Origin: Phellopilus nigrolimitatus
Taxonomy: Eukaryota > Basidiomycota > Agaricomycetes > Hymenochaetales > Hymenochaetaceae
NCBI GenBank assembly: GCA_021029095.1
Contig: JAJOHG010000121.1
Span: forward strand, 1-64,000
DNA length: 64,000 bases
Direction of reading: 5' to 3'
Both the position numbers and the translations under genes were made by a program. The first letter of the stretch is position 1. Each line of letters starts with the position of its first letter. Below are positions 1-12,100 of this stretch, one piece after another. The notes below the pieces were generated by a model, which was not told where the DNA came from, did no database searches, and saw only the letters and a list, made by a program, of their open reading frames with translations.

Positions 1-394
1 ACTGTGAAGCGCAGGGCGCAAGACTATGAAGAGCAAGGGCGATGAATAGTAAGACTGTGCTAGCTACTGAACAAGGAGGTCAAGCTGGGGCTTAAGGTCC
101 CAGCGATGTACCTATATATACTGTGAGACTGACTATGATGTCAGTGGGGCTATGGAGTCATGCGCAGCATGACTGGAGTGGAACATGAGGGAGAGGCCCG
201 TAAGGGGCGTGTACAGTGGAGCATGGAATGAGGCAGTGGAGCGTGGAATGGGGAGCGTCCAGGAGGGGCGCGTACAATGAGGAAGGGGTCAGGCCATGAA
301 CTAAGGGAAAGGTAATGGAAAGGTGAAGGGCCTGACTAAGCGAGGAAGGAATGATGTAAGGGGGGTCGTGAGGTAAGCAAGGTAAGTTCTAACA
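1..394. repeat. Partial LTR of a Gypsy-type element, cut by the window edge
   Basis: This stretch aligns almost base for base with 62878-63271, the inner and right part of a complete solo LTR near the other end of the window. It ends in TAACA at 394, the expected LTR terminus, and carries a TATATA box near 115. It abuts the RNase H part of the gag-pol frame on its right. No polypurine tract precedes it when read on the minus strand, so it is more likely a separate insertion into the pol gene than that element's own 3' LTR. Confidence 0.8.
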
Positions 395-3300
395 GTGAGA
401 GGTCCTTCTGAGTCAGAAAGTGCTCCAGGGTTTTGTGATCAGTGTAGACAGTGAAGGTTGTGCCGAGGAGGTCTGAGCGGAACTTTTTTAGAGATTTGAC
501 AATAGCGAGCAGCTCTTTTTCATGCACAGGATAATTCAGTTCAGCACCACGCAGCGGAGTAGAGTCAAATGCGACCGGGCGAGCAGAGTCCGGTGTCGGG
601 CCGAAGGAGAGGACGGCGCCAGTTCGGCGGTCACTGGCGTCAGTATGCAGAAAGATCTTATTGTCGCCAGGGTTCTTGTGATCGATCGTCGTCAGGCACC
701 GGGCGGAGAGGACAAGTTTCTTGATTTTGCTGAACGCTTCTTGGGATTGTTGGGACCAGGGCGGAAATTCTTTTTCGGCTTCTTTGGTGGTGAGTTTGTT
801 GAGTACTGAGGTGTAGTCGGCAAGGTTTGGGAGGAACGGAGCAATATAACGGACAAGACCAAGAAAGGAACGGACTTCAGAAGCGGAGCGGGGTTGCGGC
901 CATGTGGCGATCTTCTCCGTTTTCTTCGGATCGGCTTGTATGCCGGCCTGAGAGATCTGGTGACCGAGGAAGTCGAGCGAAGTGCAGAAGAGCTTGGTTT
1001 TCTTGGAGGAGCAGTACAGTTTGGCCTTGGCGAGTGCATCGAGGACCGTGCGGATGTTGCGGATGTGCTCGTCAAGGTTATCTGACCAGATAATAATGTC
1101 ATCAAGGTAACAGTGACATATCTTACCAATAAGACCCGCGAGCGCCTTTTCCATGCGACGTTGGTGGGTAGCCGGTGCGTTACGGCAGCCCATCGGCATC
1201 ACCGTCCACTCATATAGCCCATGCGGGGTATTGATTGCAGTGAGGGGTATCTGATCCGGACGAACCTTCGTTTGGAAGAAGGCGTTCGTCATGTCAATCT
1301 TGCCCCAGATCTTACCGCGCGCGCAATCGGCGAGAATGTCGTCAACGCGCGGGAGTGGGTAGCTATCGGGTTCCGTGTTCGCATTGAGTTCTCGGAAGTC
1401 GCAGAGCATGCGCGGAAGGGCGAGTGGATCCGCCTTAGCGAGTAAGAAGGCCGGGGACGCGTGCTTGCTGCTGGACGGTCGCAAACGTCCGGCGTCTAAG
1501 TGCTGTTTGAGGAGCGTCTCCCAAGCTTCTCGGTACTTGCGTGGGGAGGAGTATTGCCTTGTGCGGATGCGCTTCTCCGCATCCTTCAGGGCGAACTCAT
1601 GGAAAACATCATCTGGCAGGTCGTCGACGTGAGGGATGTCAAGAGGGAAGAGACGAGCGTACGCCTTGCGCATGGTCTCCTCCTCTTCGACGAGCCGCTG
1701 CTGGAAGGCCGTGATCGTAATGCGATCACGGACTAAGGCGATGATGTCAGGCTGCCACCTGGACGAATGCTCACGGTCGAACGCTTCGCGTCGCATACAC
1801 GAAGTCGCTGAGAGTTCCGCGAGGACTTTTTTCTTATTCTCAGATTGAGACTTGAGAGTCTGCAGTGCGCGTTCGCGTGGGGGGACCATTTTGAGTTTAA
1901 CCTTCGGTGGTCTCCTCCCCTTTGCAGAATCTTCGTCATCCTCACAACGCGCTGTCGTCGCACCAAGACGAAGCACTGAGGGATGGAGCAGTTCGTAGTC
2001 GGCATGTTTAGCGTACGCGGACCGGAGCTCATGATCAAGAACAATTGAATTTGCGGCAAGAAAGGGGCCGCCAAGAATTAGAGGAGAACAGAGAGACGGC
2101 GCGACAATGGCGCGAACGGTACGGGAGACGAATCGGTAGTCGGGCGAGAAGGGCTTTATGTGTACATATTCCGTCAAAAGAGTCCCCCCACCTCCTTCTG
2201 CCATTGCGAGCGTGACGTGTTTCGGCTCGGGAAGTTGGCGGCGGCGGAGACCCAGGCGGTCAACGAGAGTGGTGTCAATCAGAACTAGGGAGGAACCGTT
2301 ATCAATGAGTGCGGGCACGGAGAGTGGCAGCGCAGTGCTGTCGAGGAGGCAATTCCAGGTGAGGTGGGGGGTCTGAAAAGGAGATACGTACTCCGAATCG
2401 TCCGACTCAGATGGCGCCTCGTAAACCTGCGACGGCGGCATCTCGACGCCGACGGAGGCAACGGTGGCGGGCTCCGGCACTGCGCTTGGGCCCGGGGCCG
2501 TTTCGAGTGAGAACTCCGGAACGGCATATGCGGGGAGCTGCGGGTGCGGCGTGGAGGACGACGCTCTCACGGCGGCGACTGTTTCAGTTTTGATACGGAG
2601 GGGCGGCGGTACCGGTACACCAGGCGGGCGCTTACGGTCTCCCTCGGCGTCGCTAACCACACTCTTGTTGTGGTAAGAGACAGGCAGCGTGCAGGAGGCC
2701 GCGCGATGGTTGGTGTAGTAGTGGCGGCAGTTGTAGCAGCCCTGGTGACGAGCAAGGATGGCGCCTTCGCGTGGCGTGAGTCCAAAGTCGACAGCGCGCG
2801 GCGGGCCAGGTGCACGGGTGCGCGCGGGCGCATTTGCTGTGGTTGGCAGGGTAGCGAGCGCAGGGCGCGACTGCAGAGGCGGGGCGCGCCTGCTTTGAGC
2901 ACGCAGGGCGGCACTGAGCGAGTCGCGCTGACGTCGGACTCTTTCGTCGGCTTCGAAGGCGGCAAGGAGCCAGGCATCGAAGTTGGCGATTCCGTGGACG
3001 GCCGGAACTTCGAGTTCCTTGCGAACGTCCTCGTCGCAGTGGGCCTCGAGGAGGTCGCGGATCGCGCGATCATCGAATACATACGTGGAGCCCAGGAGCG
3101 CATCATTTTTCTCAAGGATCTCGTAGTAGAAGTCATTGGCCTTACGCCCGTTCTGTCGGAGAGCAAGGATTTCGGCCTTTGTACGGGACTCCCAGCCGTA
3201 TTCAAGGACGACCGGGCGCAAGAGGAGAGAGAAGGCGTCGAAGTCGAGGGCTTGGAGAGCAGCGGCTTGTGGAGAGAACCAGTTGCGGACGGCACGGCCC

Positions 3301-3491
3301 TTAAGACCGCGAGCGGCGCGGCGGATGAGCTCTTCGTCCGTGTCGATGTCGGCAGCGATGCGGTAGTCCTCACACACGCTCTTCCAGCTAGTGAAAAGCG
3401 TGACTGACCAGGTGCCTTCCGTGACAATTGGGATTTGGGACATCTTGGGATGCTGCAGCACAGCGAGCGAGCGGGTGTTCGTAGTAGACAT
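395..3491 (-). pseudogene. Ty3/Gypsy gag-pol polyprotein, truncated in RNase H
   Basis: Retrotransposon polyprotein, read on the minus strand. I prefer the start at 3491 (MSTTNTRS) although the frame is open to 3797. In order: a gag region with WSVTLFTSWK and a helical capsid-like part, a CX2C-X6-H-X4-C knuckle (CYNCRHYYTNHRAASC), an aspartic protease with the active-site variant IDNGSS, a reverse transcriptase with YLDD and FLGH motifs, and an RNase H domain with TDAS and YTDHKTLEHFL. The frame is intact to there and then runs into the LTR at 394, losing the end of RNase H and all of integrase. The last residues before the stop at 336 are LTR-derived. The element cannot transpose alone as it stands here. 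Confidence 0.9.
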
Positions 3492-3797
3492 GGTGGCAGG
3501 AAGAGAGACAATTGCTCGGAAGTGACGGCGACTTCCCTGGAGCAGAGCGAAGCGGGTGGCACTACCCGGGAGAAGGTGGCACGGGTTCCTCGGCACGATC
3601 ACGCGGTGATGCTGGCTCGGGAAGGGTCCGCGACGGACGGTCGGATCACTTGCTGTGATTGAAGGCTGTCCAGACGACAACAGTCGGTCTGGAGCTCGAA
3701 TGCCACTTGCTACAGACGGTGGCAGCCGTCTGTCGCGCGTGGTACAGGTTCTCGTAGTCAAAAAAAAAAGTGGAACACACCGAGAGGGTGTGAACAC

Positions 3798-4013
3798 TGA
3801 GACAGACTGGAGAATGTTCTGTAATTCGAGTGAGAGAAGAATCTAATTAATACAATAGCGCGCATACCTGTAATTCGAGTGAGAGAAGAATGAAACTCGA
3901 ATTACTGCGCACGCGCAGAAGTGTACGTTACGAGAAAGGAAATGATTATCTAATAATGATCGGCAGTTGTAACCGGGAGGTTACAGATTGGCCTGAATGG
4001 GCGGGTCACATAC
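3798..4013. repeat. Short direct and inverted repeats beside the Gypsy element
   Basis: A 24 bp sequence (CTGTAATTCGAGTGAGAGAA and four more bases) occurs at 3819-3842 and again at 3868-3891. The core TAATTCGAGT of the second copy is followed by its reverse complement at 3895-3905, which could form a hairpin. This is probably the edge or leader of the Gypsy element or a filler at its junction; no clear LTR or primer binding site could be assigned. Confidence 0.45.
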
Positions 4014-4355
4014 ATGACAAATATTATCCTCAGTGTTAGCATCAAGTCAGCGGAATTCCAAAATGCCATCCAGCTCAATGAAAAGCCGCGATACTTATCC
4101 AGTGGTGCTGTCAATCCAAGCGCGGCTTTAAAAATGCCCTCAGAAAAGGAGTGGCTTGAATTTCACCTCAAGGATTTTAACGAGTGGTTTGACAGAAGCC
4201 TTGAAGCTCATGCAAATACAATACTTGATTTTGGGAAGAATGAAAAGACGGGACTTGTCATCCGGGTTTCAAATTTGTTGAATACACATAATGTGTTTTT
4301 ATCCGAGGCGCTTGACCTCAGGAAAGAGCTTCTAGGTGGCGGAAGAGGCGAATAA
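4014..4355 (+). pseudogene. Unrecognised small-protein family, copy A (5' truncated)
   Basis: The frame matches the second half of the protein at 23594-24043. Shared landmarks are SAEFQNAIQLN (SAEFQSAVQIN there), SEKEWL followed by an aromatic/acidic helix, and a LEAHANTILDFG segment matching LGPHAEKIFEYG. The first half of the family fold (the VFTG and GMGILIT motifs) is absent, and upstream lies Gypsy-junction DNA, so the copy has lost its 5' end and promoter. Function unknown. The reading frame itself is undamaged over the retained part. Confidence 0.65.
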
Positions 4356-4769
4356 CACTATCATCTTCATGTGCAGTTCCTACTTCGTTAGTTAATACAC
4401 ATAGTTAACACACATATTCATGTATTTACATGCAGAAAAAGCTATTCCAGACATCGTCTAAATGCATCAATCGCTCTCTTCTGGCCAAAGATCACATTTG
4501 ACAGCGCAATGTCGTAATGTGAGCGTGATAGCTCACAATCAGAAACGACATACCTCAAAATCTGAAGAGCCTGGTAACCGTTCTCCACAGAGATCTCGGC
4601 CATCCACGCGCACACCCGAACCGCTTAAGGCCGCGCCCATTCAGCTTTCCTACTAGGTTGATCCTCACAAGTAGCTGCTTGTAGAGGCCCTCGTACACGC
4701 AGATGCACGAGTGCAAAGTGGCGCATTCCGGTGAGCACCTCATGCTGCGCTTGTGCGTTTCCAGCGAGA
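4356..4769. other. No gene recognised
   Basis: Short frames only, none with a recognisable motif. The right part grades into the RNase III-like relic. Confidence 0.4.
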
Positions 4770-4940
4770 GCACGATGTAATTTAACGCGCGTTCGAGAGC
4801 GGGCATGCATTCCCGTGGGTGACACTGGCGCGCGGCTGCAGGCCCCAAAGTTCCTCAGCGACATTGTGGGAAGCCTGCTAGGTGTGGTGTACCTCGACAA
4901 CGGCGACATGGGTGCAGGCGCGGTGTGCTGGAGCTGCTAG
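4770..4940 (+). pseudogene. Dicer-like RNase III domain relic
   Basis: In one frame the segment APKFLSDIVGSLLGVVYLDNGD (about 4842-4907) resembles the second conserved block of RNase III domains of Dicer-type enzymes (APK-hydrophobic-DIVES-hydrophobic-GAVYLD). The normally acidic catalytic Glu of that block is Gly here (DIVGS). No other Dicer part could be joined in frame. A related but more decayed sequence lies at 11440-11560. I read this as a fragment and not an expressed gene; the similarity is short. Confidence 0.4.
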
Positions 4941-5309
4941 GTTTGCTGTCCGTTCCATGGCGCGCCATGCGAAGGGGTGGACGTGCGGCTTCCGGTGTCA
5001 TGCATGGAGTGACCCATCACAGTTTTGCTCGACAAATATGGCGGCATTGACGTTGACGAGTCTAGAATATATAAATTTAAAATCAGGTTATATACTTTGT
5101 GTCCTTTGCCACTTCTTGCAGCCTGTAATTCAGTTACTTTGCGAGGGTGGCGCGCGCGGATGGGATGACGACGAACATGCATGTGCGCAGATGCTTGCAT
5201 TCTGTCAGGAAATGAAAGACAACTAAGCTAAGATAATGATTTATTCATAAATGGATCGCACCTGCGCTGAGCCAGTCTGGACACTCGACAAGACCGCGTT
5301 TGCTTTTCG

Positions 5310-6075
5310 CATGGAGCGCGGGCATGCTTTAATCGTCGGAGGGCACGTTGCCACAAACGAGCATGTAGAGTATGACACCGAAAGTCCAGCCGTCGATTTC
5401 GGGCCCGGTGTAGACCTCGGTGTTGAGCAGCTCGGGAAGTGGCGAAGTATAGAGATCTGCAGAAGGTGGAAAGATGGGCGGCAGGGCTGTAGGCGTTGGA
5501 AAGATTAAAGTCGATGATCTTGATGTTGCCCGTCTGGGAAACGAGAATGTCCTCGATATTGAGGTCGCGGTGAGATACATTGTTGCGGTGACAGGGAAAA
5601 CTTGCGGGAAACGCTCGCGAAGACTGCCAATCGCTGACGTACTCGAACACCATGTAGTAGTGGTTCGTGTGCGTGATGAGTTCCCGCATGCCGCAGATAT
5701 ACGGGTGGTGTAGTAGCATCGACAGCACCGCCTCCCGCATCGTGTGGGTCTCCTTCGATGCTTTCGACGCTTGCTTCGCCGCCGCCTCCGCTGTCGACGA
5801 GACGCCATTCATCCCTGAGATTGCGATGTTGGCTCGCGGGACGATCTTGATCGCAAGCTGCGCACGCAGCGGGTGGGATCGTTACTAAATATATTTAAAA
5901 AATGTCAGTATGCAGATCGAACTGCTGACGCTGACGCTGCTGCGCACCTTCTCGCCGATGAGATTGTGATACGCCATTTGGACTTCGTCCATGCTGCCCG
6001 CGCCGAGCGTGTAGTCTCCGAGAGTTGCGATAATCGGAGTAAGTAACGCAGAGGTCATGACGAGCATGGCTCTGC
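5310..6075 (-). pseudogene. KIN1/MARK-like Ser/Thr protein kinase pseudogene
   Basis: Minus-strand exons spell a kinase domain close to fungal KIN1-type kinases: a glycine loop (GAGSMDEVQMAYH), an intron with GTGCGC donor near 5950, AIKIVPRAN with the ATP-binding Lys, [26 protein letters not shown], a catalytic loop, the activation segment [10 protein letters not shown], and in another frame [20 protein letters not shown]. The domain is broken: the third Gly of the loop is Asp, HRDLKxEN is changed to [11 protein letters not shown] is DFN, a segment after FEYVS is missing, and the last part is out of frame. It ends shortly after the F-helix region. A dead fragment of a duplicated kinase gene is the best reading. 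Confidence 0.75.
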
Positions 6076-6768
6076 AATGCAAAGCAGAATTCTCAAGCGA
6101 GAAAGCTAAAAATCAGCAAAATGCCTAAGCAATACAAACTACTCGTGCATGCTAAACAACTTAGTGCCCGCGAGACCGATGCTAGAACAAAGCACTCAAC
6201 TTTGCAAAGTTCAGTAATTGTCTAGGAGATTACAGTTAACCTGCAGAAAGTGATCGCGAAGTGCTGGCTATGTCCGGCTCCTCTGCTAATCCAGATTGCC
6301 GGAATTTGCCAAAACATCTCTTTCTTAGCTTAACATTGTGCTCGAGGCTCGACGGCACAACTCTGATGCACGTGCAGGCAAGGAAAGGGATATCCGACCT
6401 TCTCTGCTTGCCCCAACAACTTCAAGACTCCGGATCTTCGTGGCAAACAAGCACGGTTTGACGTTTGATCAATAATCAAATTTGAACGTCCAGGCATTGC
6501 CGGAGCTTTTGGATCGAAGGATAGGACCAGGGAGTCACAAGACTGCATTTCTGGCCTTTGCACGTGAGAACGACCGCGCCCGCGTCGTCCTGGCAGTGGA
6601 ACATACATGTACATAGGCCGACATGCCGTGAGCGCGGGGGGAAAGCTCGCAGTTGGGAAGCTAGGCAAATAATAGATAGCACACAGATAGCAGTAAGACC
6701 GTGAACAGACAAAAAGTAAAGAAGTATGGACTAACTTGATTTTGAAGCTTACGATGTTTAAATTCAAG
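6076..6768. other. No gene recognised
   Basis: Intergenic DNA without a convincing frame on either strand; no repeat noted inside it. Confidence 0.4.
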
Positions 6769-7905
6769 AATGCCACATGTTGAGGATGATGTAAGCATGG
6801 CGCCGAAACCGAGGCGACGCCGATGATCACACTTCACAGCGACCACGAATTCTCGCTCGGTCTTTTCTTTTTCTATCCCACAATGAAGACAAGGCAGAAC
6901 GTGAACTCGTCGTGTGCGCCGTCGACGCGTCACCTTTAGCGTCCTGTTGTCGGGCTCAACGAAATGAGCTCGTCTTTCTGGATCGGGCTCAACGGCGGCA
7001 GCGACCAGCCGGTTGAACCTGTGCGTTCTATTCTGAAGCTGCTTCAAGTTCAACAACCACGATGAAGATTCACGAAAGACTCGATCTGCGAACGCTGAAA
7101 CGTACCTGGAGGAGTGTTGGGCACAAAGGAACTACGAAAGTGGAAAGATGGTCTACTGGCATTACACTTCGTGGGTTTTAAACTGTCTTCCTTAGCTATG
7201 ACTTCTGAACGAACGTGTCTACAGTCTACTTAGCTTAATATCTCTACTTGCTGTTTATAATCCCTCCGATATAATGCATTCTTTCATCTGAAGTCGTTGA
7301 CGACGCTGTCCAGCACACAGGCAAACTCCGTCCTCCATTGTCGGCTCATCGTAAGCCTCCTTTTCGCGTGCCGACCCTTCCTTTATTGCGACGAATCCTC
7401 AGACCAGGGGCGGCGCAGCATCCAGAACACTCCACGAAGACAGCGCATGAGCCCTGAGTATTAGTTGAAGTTCCTTCTGCGTCTCACTGCCTATTCGAGG
7501 AACGTATTATAAACCAAGCAATACAATTAGTGGACTTTTATAATGGTGTGTGCGTAATTCTGGAACTAGGTTCGCGTCGGCGCATATTATACTCGGCGCT
7601 AGAGACCGGCGTGCTCGACATTTCCTCGACTACTTAAAGCCGATCGCCCGAACAAGAACGGCGTCTGCGTCTGGCTTTCAAAGAAAGATGTAAGGGGAGC
7701 CTGGAGAGATGTCTCAGATTCTAGAGTGCACTCAGTTGGCAAGCAAGTAAGTAATCTACTCGTTAGTCTGTCGTCGAAATTCGGTTTGACTTACTTTCTA
7801 GTTTCGATGTCTGACCTTGAACCCTCACGACTGGATTCTGTAGAATCAATGATGCCTTCGAAATATGAGTTTCGGGTCTCGATGTCACTCGATTCCAACC
7901 TGGAC
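6769..7905. repeat. Dispersed 1.1 kb repeat, copy 1
   Basis: Collinear with 21539-22640, with scattered substitutions and small gaps. Both copies begin near TGCCAC followed by TTGAGGATGATGTAAGCATGG and end near a CGAT(T)...AACCTGGA stretch. The end part encodes the same short frame (LVSMSDLE... DSVESM...) in both copies. No transposase, reverse transcriptase, terminal inverted repeat or target duplication could be identified, so the class is open; a solo LTR or a non-autonomous element is possible. Confidence 0.7.
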
Positions 7906-8098
7906 CTCGAAGCATACTCTGCGAGATGTGTTATCTCTATCAACGTCGTGCAACTATGATTGTGAATCATCAAGAAAAACAAGGATACAGAGCCAATGTA
8001 CAACTGACAAAGAAAACTTGCGATTTGAGAAGCCGCAGACATCTGGAACAATGCTCGTCCATTTTACAGAAAAGCTGCAGAGCGGAAGTATTTGCCAG

Positions 8099-9110
8099 CT
8101 ATTCGAACCAGAATGTTTCTGTCACTAAATCATCAAGCTGGACGCTCTGGCCAGCGCTGCGGCTTCCGTTCGACGCCATTGCCGCTTCGCTCCATATATC
8201 GCGCTCGGGTACGTGGACGAACTCCAAGCAAGGGCCAACATTATCATAGACGCCTTCTGATATTAGCAATAACACCAGGTTTCCACCTGAGAGAACCGCG
8301 TTTAAAACGAAGGTAGAGGAAGACTGAACAATATGCTCAGTAAAACTTCTCAAAAGGAGATAGGAAGACCTCAGACTTTGGACGAGGTACTCACGGTGAA
8401 CACGCATGCGGCCCTATGGTGCTCCCAGTCGATGAGAACAATGCGCCTTCCCCGGGTCGCGAACAGCAGAGCACACTGAGCGTGCCAGAAGACATGGGTG
8501 AAGCGGGATGCGCTCTCCTCATGCGCGAAGAACAACTCTTGGCTGTATACCAGTTCGGCTTCCCATTGGCCATGGCGGTCTGCGGCGCTGAGGTACAAGA
8601 CTTCCACGTATTCTGTCGAGGATCATGTATCAGCACAACTGGGTTGCAGTCGAGAACTGATTAACGGGAAATGGAGGAATGGAGGAAGGAAGGAAGACGG
8701 ACTATTGAGGGCTTACCAGTCTCATATGCATCTGCTAAGGTAATCACCAGAATCGCACTTTCGCCTCCGGCCGCGTCTTCCACACCGATGTCAACAACAT
8801 CGACAGGCCCATTCGGATATCCACGCGCAGGCGGATGATACTCCCAGCAAATGTGTCGTACTCGCATGTCAAGAAGGATTACACCACTGTTGTTATCGGC
8901 AATGAGGAACTTGTATCTCCGTCCTTCGTCTTGATGGGTGTCTAGGTCTTGCTCCAAACCGCCATTGACAAGCCCTAGCTGGGCTGTTTGATCGTGAGAC
9001 ATCTTGAGGATACGTTGAGCCAGCGAAGCTTGCAGGTACTGTCCCTCGATGAAGCGAGTGAGCTGGAGAGCGACTCTGACTGCTGGAAACTTTTTCAGGA
9101 AAACCCGATG
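8099..9110 (-). pseudogene. Fragmentary protein resembling the C-terminal part of agaricomycete F-box proteins
   Basis: Minus-strand segments separated by probable introns read: KKFPAVRVALQLTRFIEG then a block with FLIADNNSGVILLDMRVRH and ICWEYHPPARG (8661-9100), then EVLYLSAADRHGQWEAELVY and VFWHAQCALLFATRGRRIVLIDWE (8371-8607), then a degenerate block with LSGGNLVLLLISEG (8099-8407). The pattern of short beta-strand blocks with conserved Trp is what follows the F-box in many agaricomycete proteins, but I see no F-box itself. Start and exact exon ends were not resolved. It may be a 5'-truncated gene copy. Confidence 0.4.
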
Positions 9111-12100
9111 ATGTTTTGATGAGAAGGAAGATAATTGTAAGGCGGGGAGGGAAGGAAGAAAAAGGTGAAAAACTGATGTCGTGTTATGCTCGTCGTGGAT
9201 GTCGGCGTACGTTGTCGTGCTCAGCCGTCAAGTTAACAGGTATGCTAAAATCAAGATGCTCGAGATTATGTATAAGAGTATGTGCGACACAGTCGTTCAG
9301 GGAAAGACAAGAAAGGGAATCGAATCGAGGATCGGAAAAAAAATTTGAGGTTTAGCGCGAGGTGACAAGACGTTGCTAGGCATGTGTAAGGGAAGTGAAA
9401 AAAGAAGTCGGGGTGAAGGTGGAGATTCACACCCAGTGGCGAGGAGCTATGACAGATTATAACGTTCAAGGAGTCTGGTTGGGCGCGCTCAGGATAGAAC
9501 AAGGGGGAAATGAGAATCTTGCTCGAACGTGGACGTTCCGCCGTGGAGGTTATGTGCACTCAATAGAGCAACGAGGGCGGCGACACCGAAAGCTCGAGTT
9601 CTAGTGATTCTGATGCATCTTATAGAATCCATAGAGAGGAGGATAATATTAGGTTTGAAATTTTCGTAACGTACGCGAATTCAATCCCTGCATCGTGCCT
9701 TCACTCCTCGGCGAGCCTGGTCCGTGGGGTTACGAACATCGCGAGGGCGGAAGTTTATTTCAGAAGGTCATTTCTCGTTCAGGATACTTCTGCGCTCTAT
9801 CGCATTTCGGAGACGAGACGATGTACGGTATGAGTCTGTAAACAAGGCGGCAGAATTAATGTTTGTACTCGCCTTTGGCAGTCACCGGGATAGAGATCGG
9901 ATGGGGAAAGTTATGCGGCAGGCAGGGTAAAATATACGAGTCTGTCGTCGATAGGCAGTTATTTGGGCTTCCCTGGAAGCTAAGTCTTGAATGAATTCAG
10001 AGGCGCTCGACGTTGGTTCTCGGATGCGGTGCTCTAGTCGCTTCACACGCTGTCATTCGGGGGTTTCCGAATTATTGTTCTTTTAATGCTGCTCTTCGAC
10101 CTTTACGAGTTTACTTTACTCGCCTGGTCTGTATTGATACTAGCAGATGTATGCAGCTAAGGTGGTATGGTCGGCCGTTGAAACTTTTTATAAAAAAGAA
10201 AGGAACGAGGCCCAGATGGGAGAACGCCACGACACGTCTCCGTGCGGAGTGCATTGGCAAATTCATGTATGTACGTTACAAGATTCTTAGACCCCACTAC
10301 CCTCTCTTTTCCTGGTTTCCAGAAGTTCCATGAGTCCATCAGAAGGAAAGAAGAAACCCTTCCATTCTCCTTTTTTCAGCCCCAGTCCCAGTCACGTCCG
10401 TGCCCGATCCAAACTGCCATCTTCCTTGTTTCATCCTGAGCGCGTCCAATTAGATTCTATGAATCCTATTATGATCCGCATTATATAGTGCCTCGATGCA
10501 GACCGTGAGTCCCCGCTCTTCCTGGTTTGGCTCCCAGCGTATTTCCTTACTGCGTTCAAACGCTAAACTACACTTCCCCCTGCTCTCTGCTTCTCACTTC
10601 TTCTCTCCCTCTCTTTGTCCAATTCCCTCCGTCGATGAGCGCGTTGCTAACTTCCTCAACTCCGCTCGAAATACATTACAGGTCTTCGTACATGCCCACC
10701 CTATACTCGCGATGATTCGAAAGAACATACCGCTATGCTGATGTTCGCAATTTCCTTTCTTCCGGGTGTTTGTTTCTTCATCAGGATAAGATGCCCGAGT
10801 TAACCATACCTTTAGCAGTTACGCTGCAGCTGTCTTCAAATAAGCTCGTCAGCACCCACTGCTCGTGCCAATAACGCCGGCCTCGTCTTATGTCAAATCA
10901 AACAACAATGACGCTAACACGTATCTCCTCGTGCCTACACTTGTCACTAGTTTATATAAACGCCCGCCTCTGCGCAGATGGTTCTGTGTGAGTCGACTGT
11001 TGACAATCCGCCCCAAGACAACGATCACAATGGATGTCGTGATGTCACCGGCGTCGTCATTTGCCAGATGAGTACAGATTATATATATGTGCATATTATG
11101 CCCTCGCGTGTTTTCAGGCTTTTTCTCACTCAACAGAGCGTTATCAACGTACGACTACGCGCTCTCGATCATGCTGCCTAGTCTTCTGCAGTTTCTGGAG
11201 GTACGCGGCGTTGCCCCTTGTCCTCCTATTTTGTTTTCTGACATTGGGGTACTCCGGGAAGCAGTGCGAGTACCCTGGAAGATGTGCAAGTGCAAAGCAG
11301 CGCTCGTGAACATGTATCATCCTTGCTGCCGTGTGCCCAACGCGTTGATGTCGCATTCGGATGTCGCTCGTGCACTCGCCATGCGCTCTTCGAGCGGAGG
11401 CGTAGTTGGATGGGCAACTCGACGCGCTCATGTGCTTCCAGAGCGGGCATGCAGAAACCTAGCGCACACTCGAGAGCGAGATACCTTCCCGTGGGGCGGC
11501 ACTCGAGCGGTCGCAGGTGCCCAAGCTCCTCGGCAACATTGTGTGTTTTCGTGTTGGAAGGTTTTGTGCTGACATCGATGAGGGAGCAGTATAATGGGAA
11601 GGCAAGTGAGGACAATGTGCGTTCCCATGTAACAGGGGAAGGAATCAAAATGTTGCTCGAAAGGACCGGCGGCGTCGAGTTGACAAGTCATAAAACCCGT
11701 AGATTTGAAACTAGAGTATATGCTTTCTGTCCTTCTTCGTTTCTTGCAGCTCATACTCCAACTATTTTGTTGTTCGTTCTCGGAGATTGCCAAGTGAGCG
11801 AAGGCGCAAAAGTGCCACAGCGGGCAAAATTATGTATTAGCCAACTTTTAGAGGTGAGCCCACGGCTGGCGCAGCGTACATGGTACAAATTTTGATATTA
11901 GCCCAGCCGAAACTCGATCCCCCCACTCGAAGTGTCGCTCGGCAATCCGCCAGAACATTAACTGAACCTAGCCGCGCAGCAAGACATACCAGACGAGCCG
12001 TATGTACACACACCCATCCGCGAAGGAAACAGGTAACGAGAAGGAAAACTAGCTCTGAAGATCGCCGAACGCAGCCGTCCTGGGGCGCTACTCAATTAGC

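Noticed and set aside
2544..3407. 287-codon plus-strand frame
   Set aside because: Antisense shadow of the Gypsy gag region; no domain.
395..3797. Start of the Gypsy polyprotein at 3797
   Set aside because: The first hundred residues are low in gag character and would include leader DNA; MSTTNTRS at 3491 is more plausible.
7726..8051. Short frames with DSVESM and DIETR repeats
   Set aside because: They lie in the dispersed repeat, are short, and appear in both strands; no sign of a gene.
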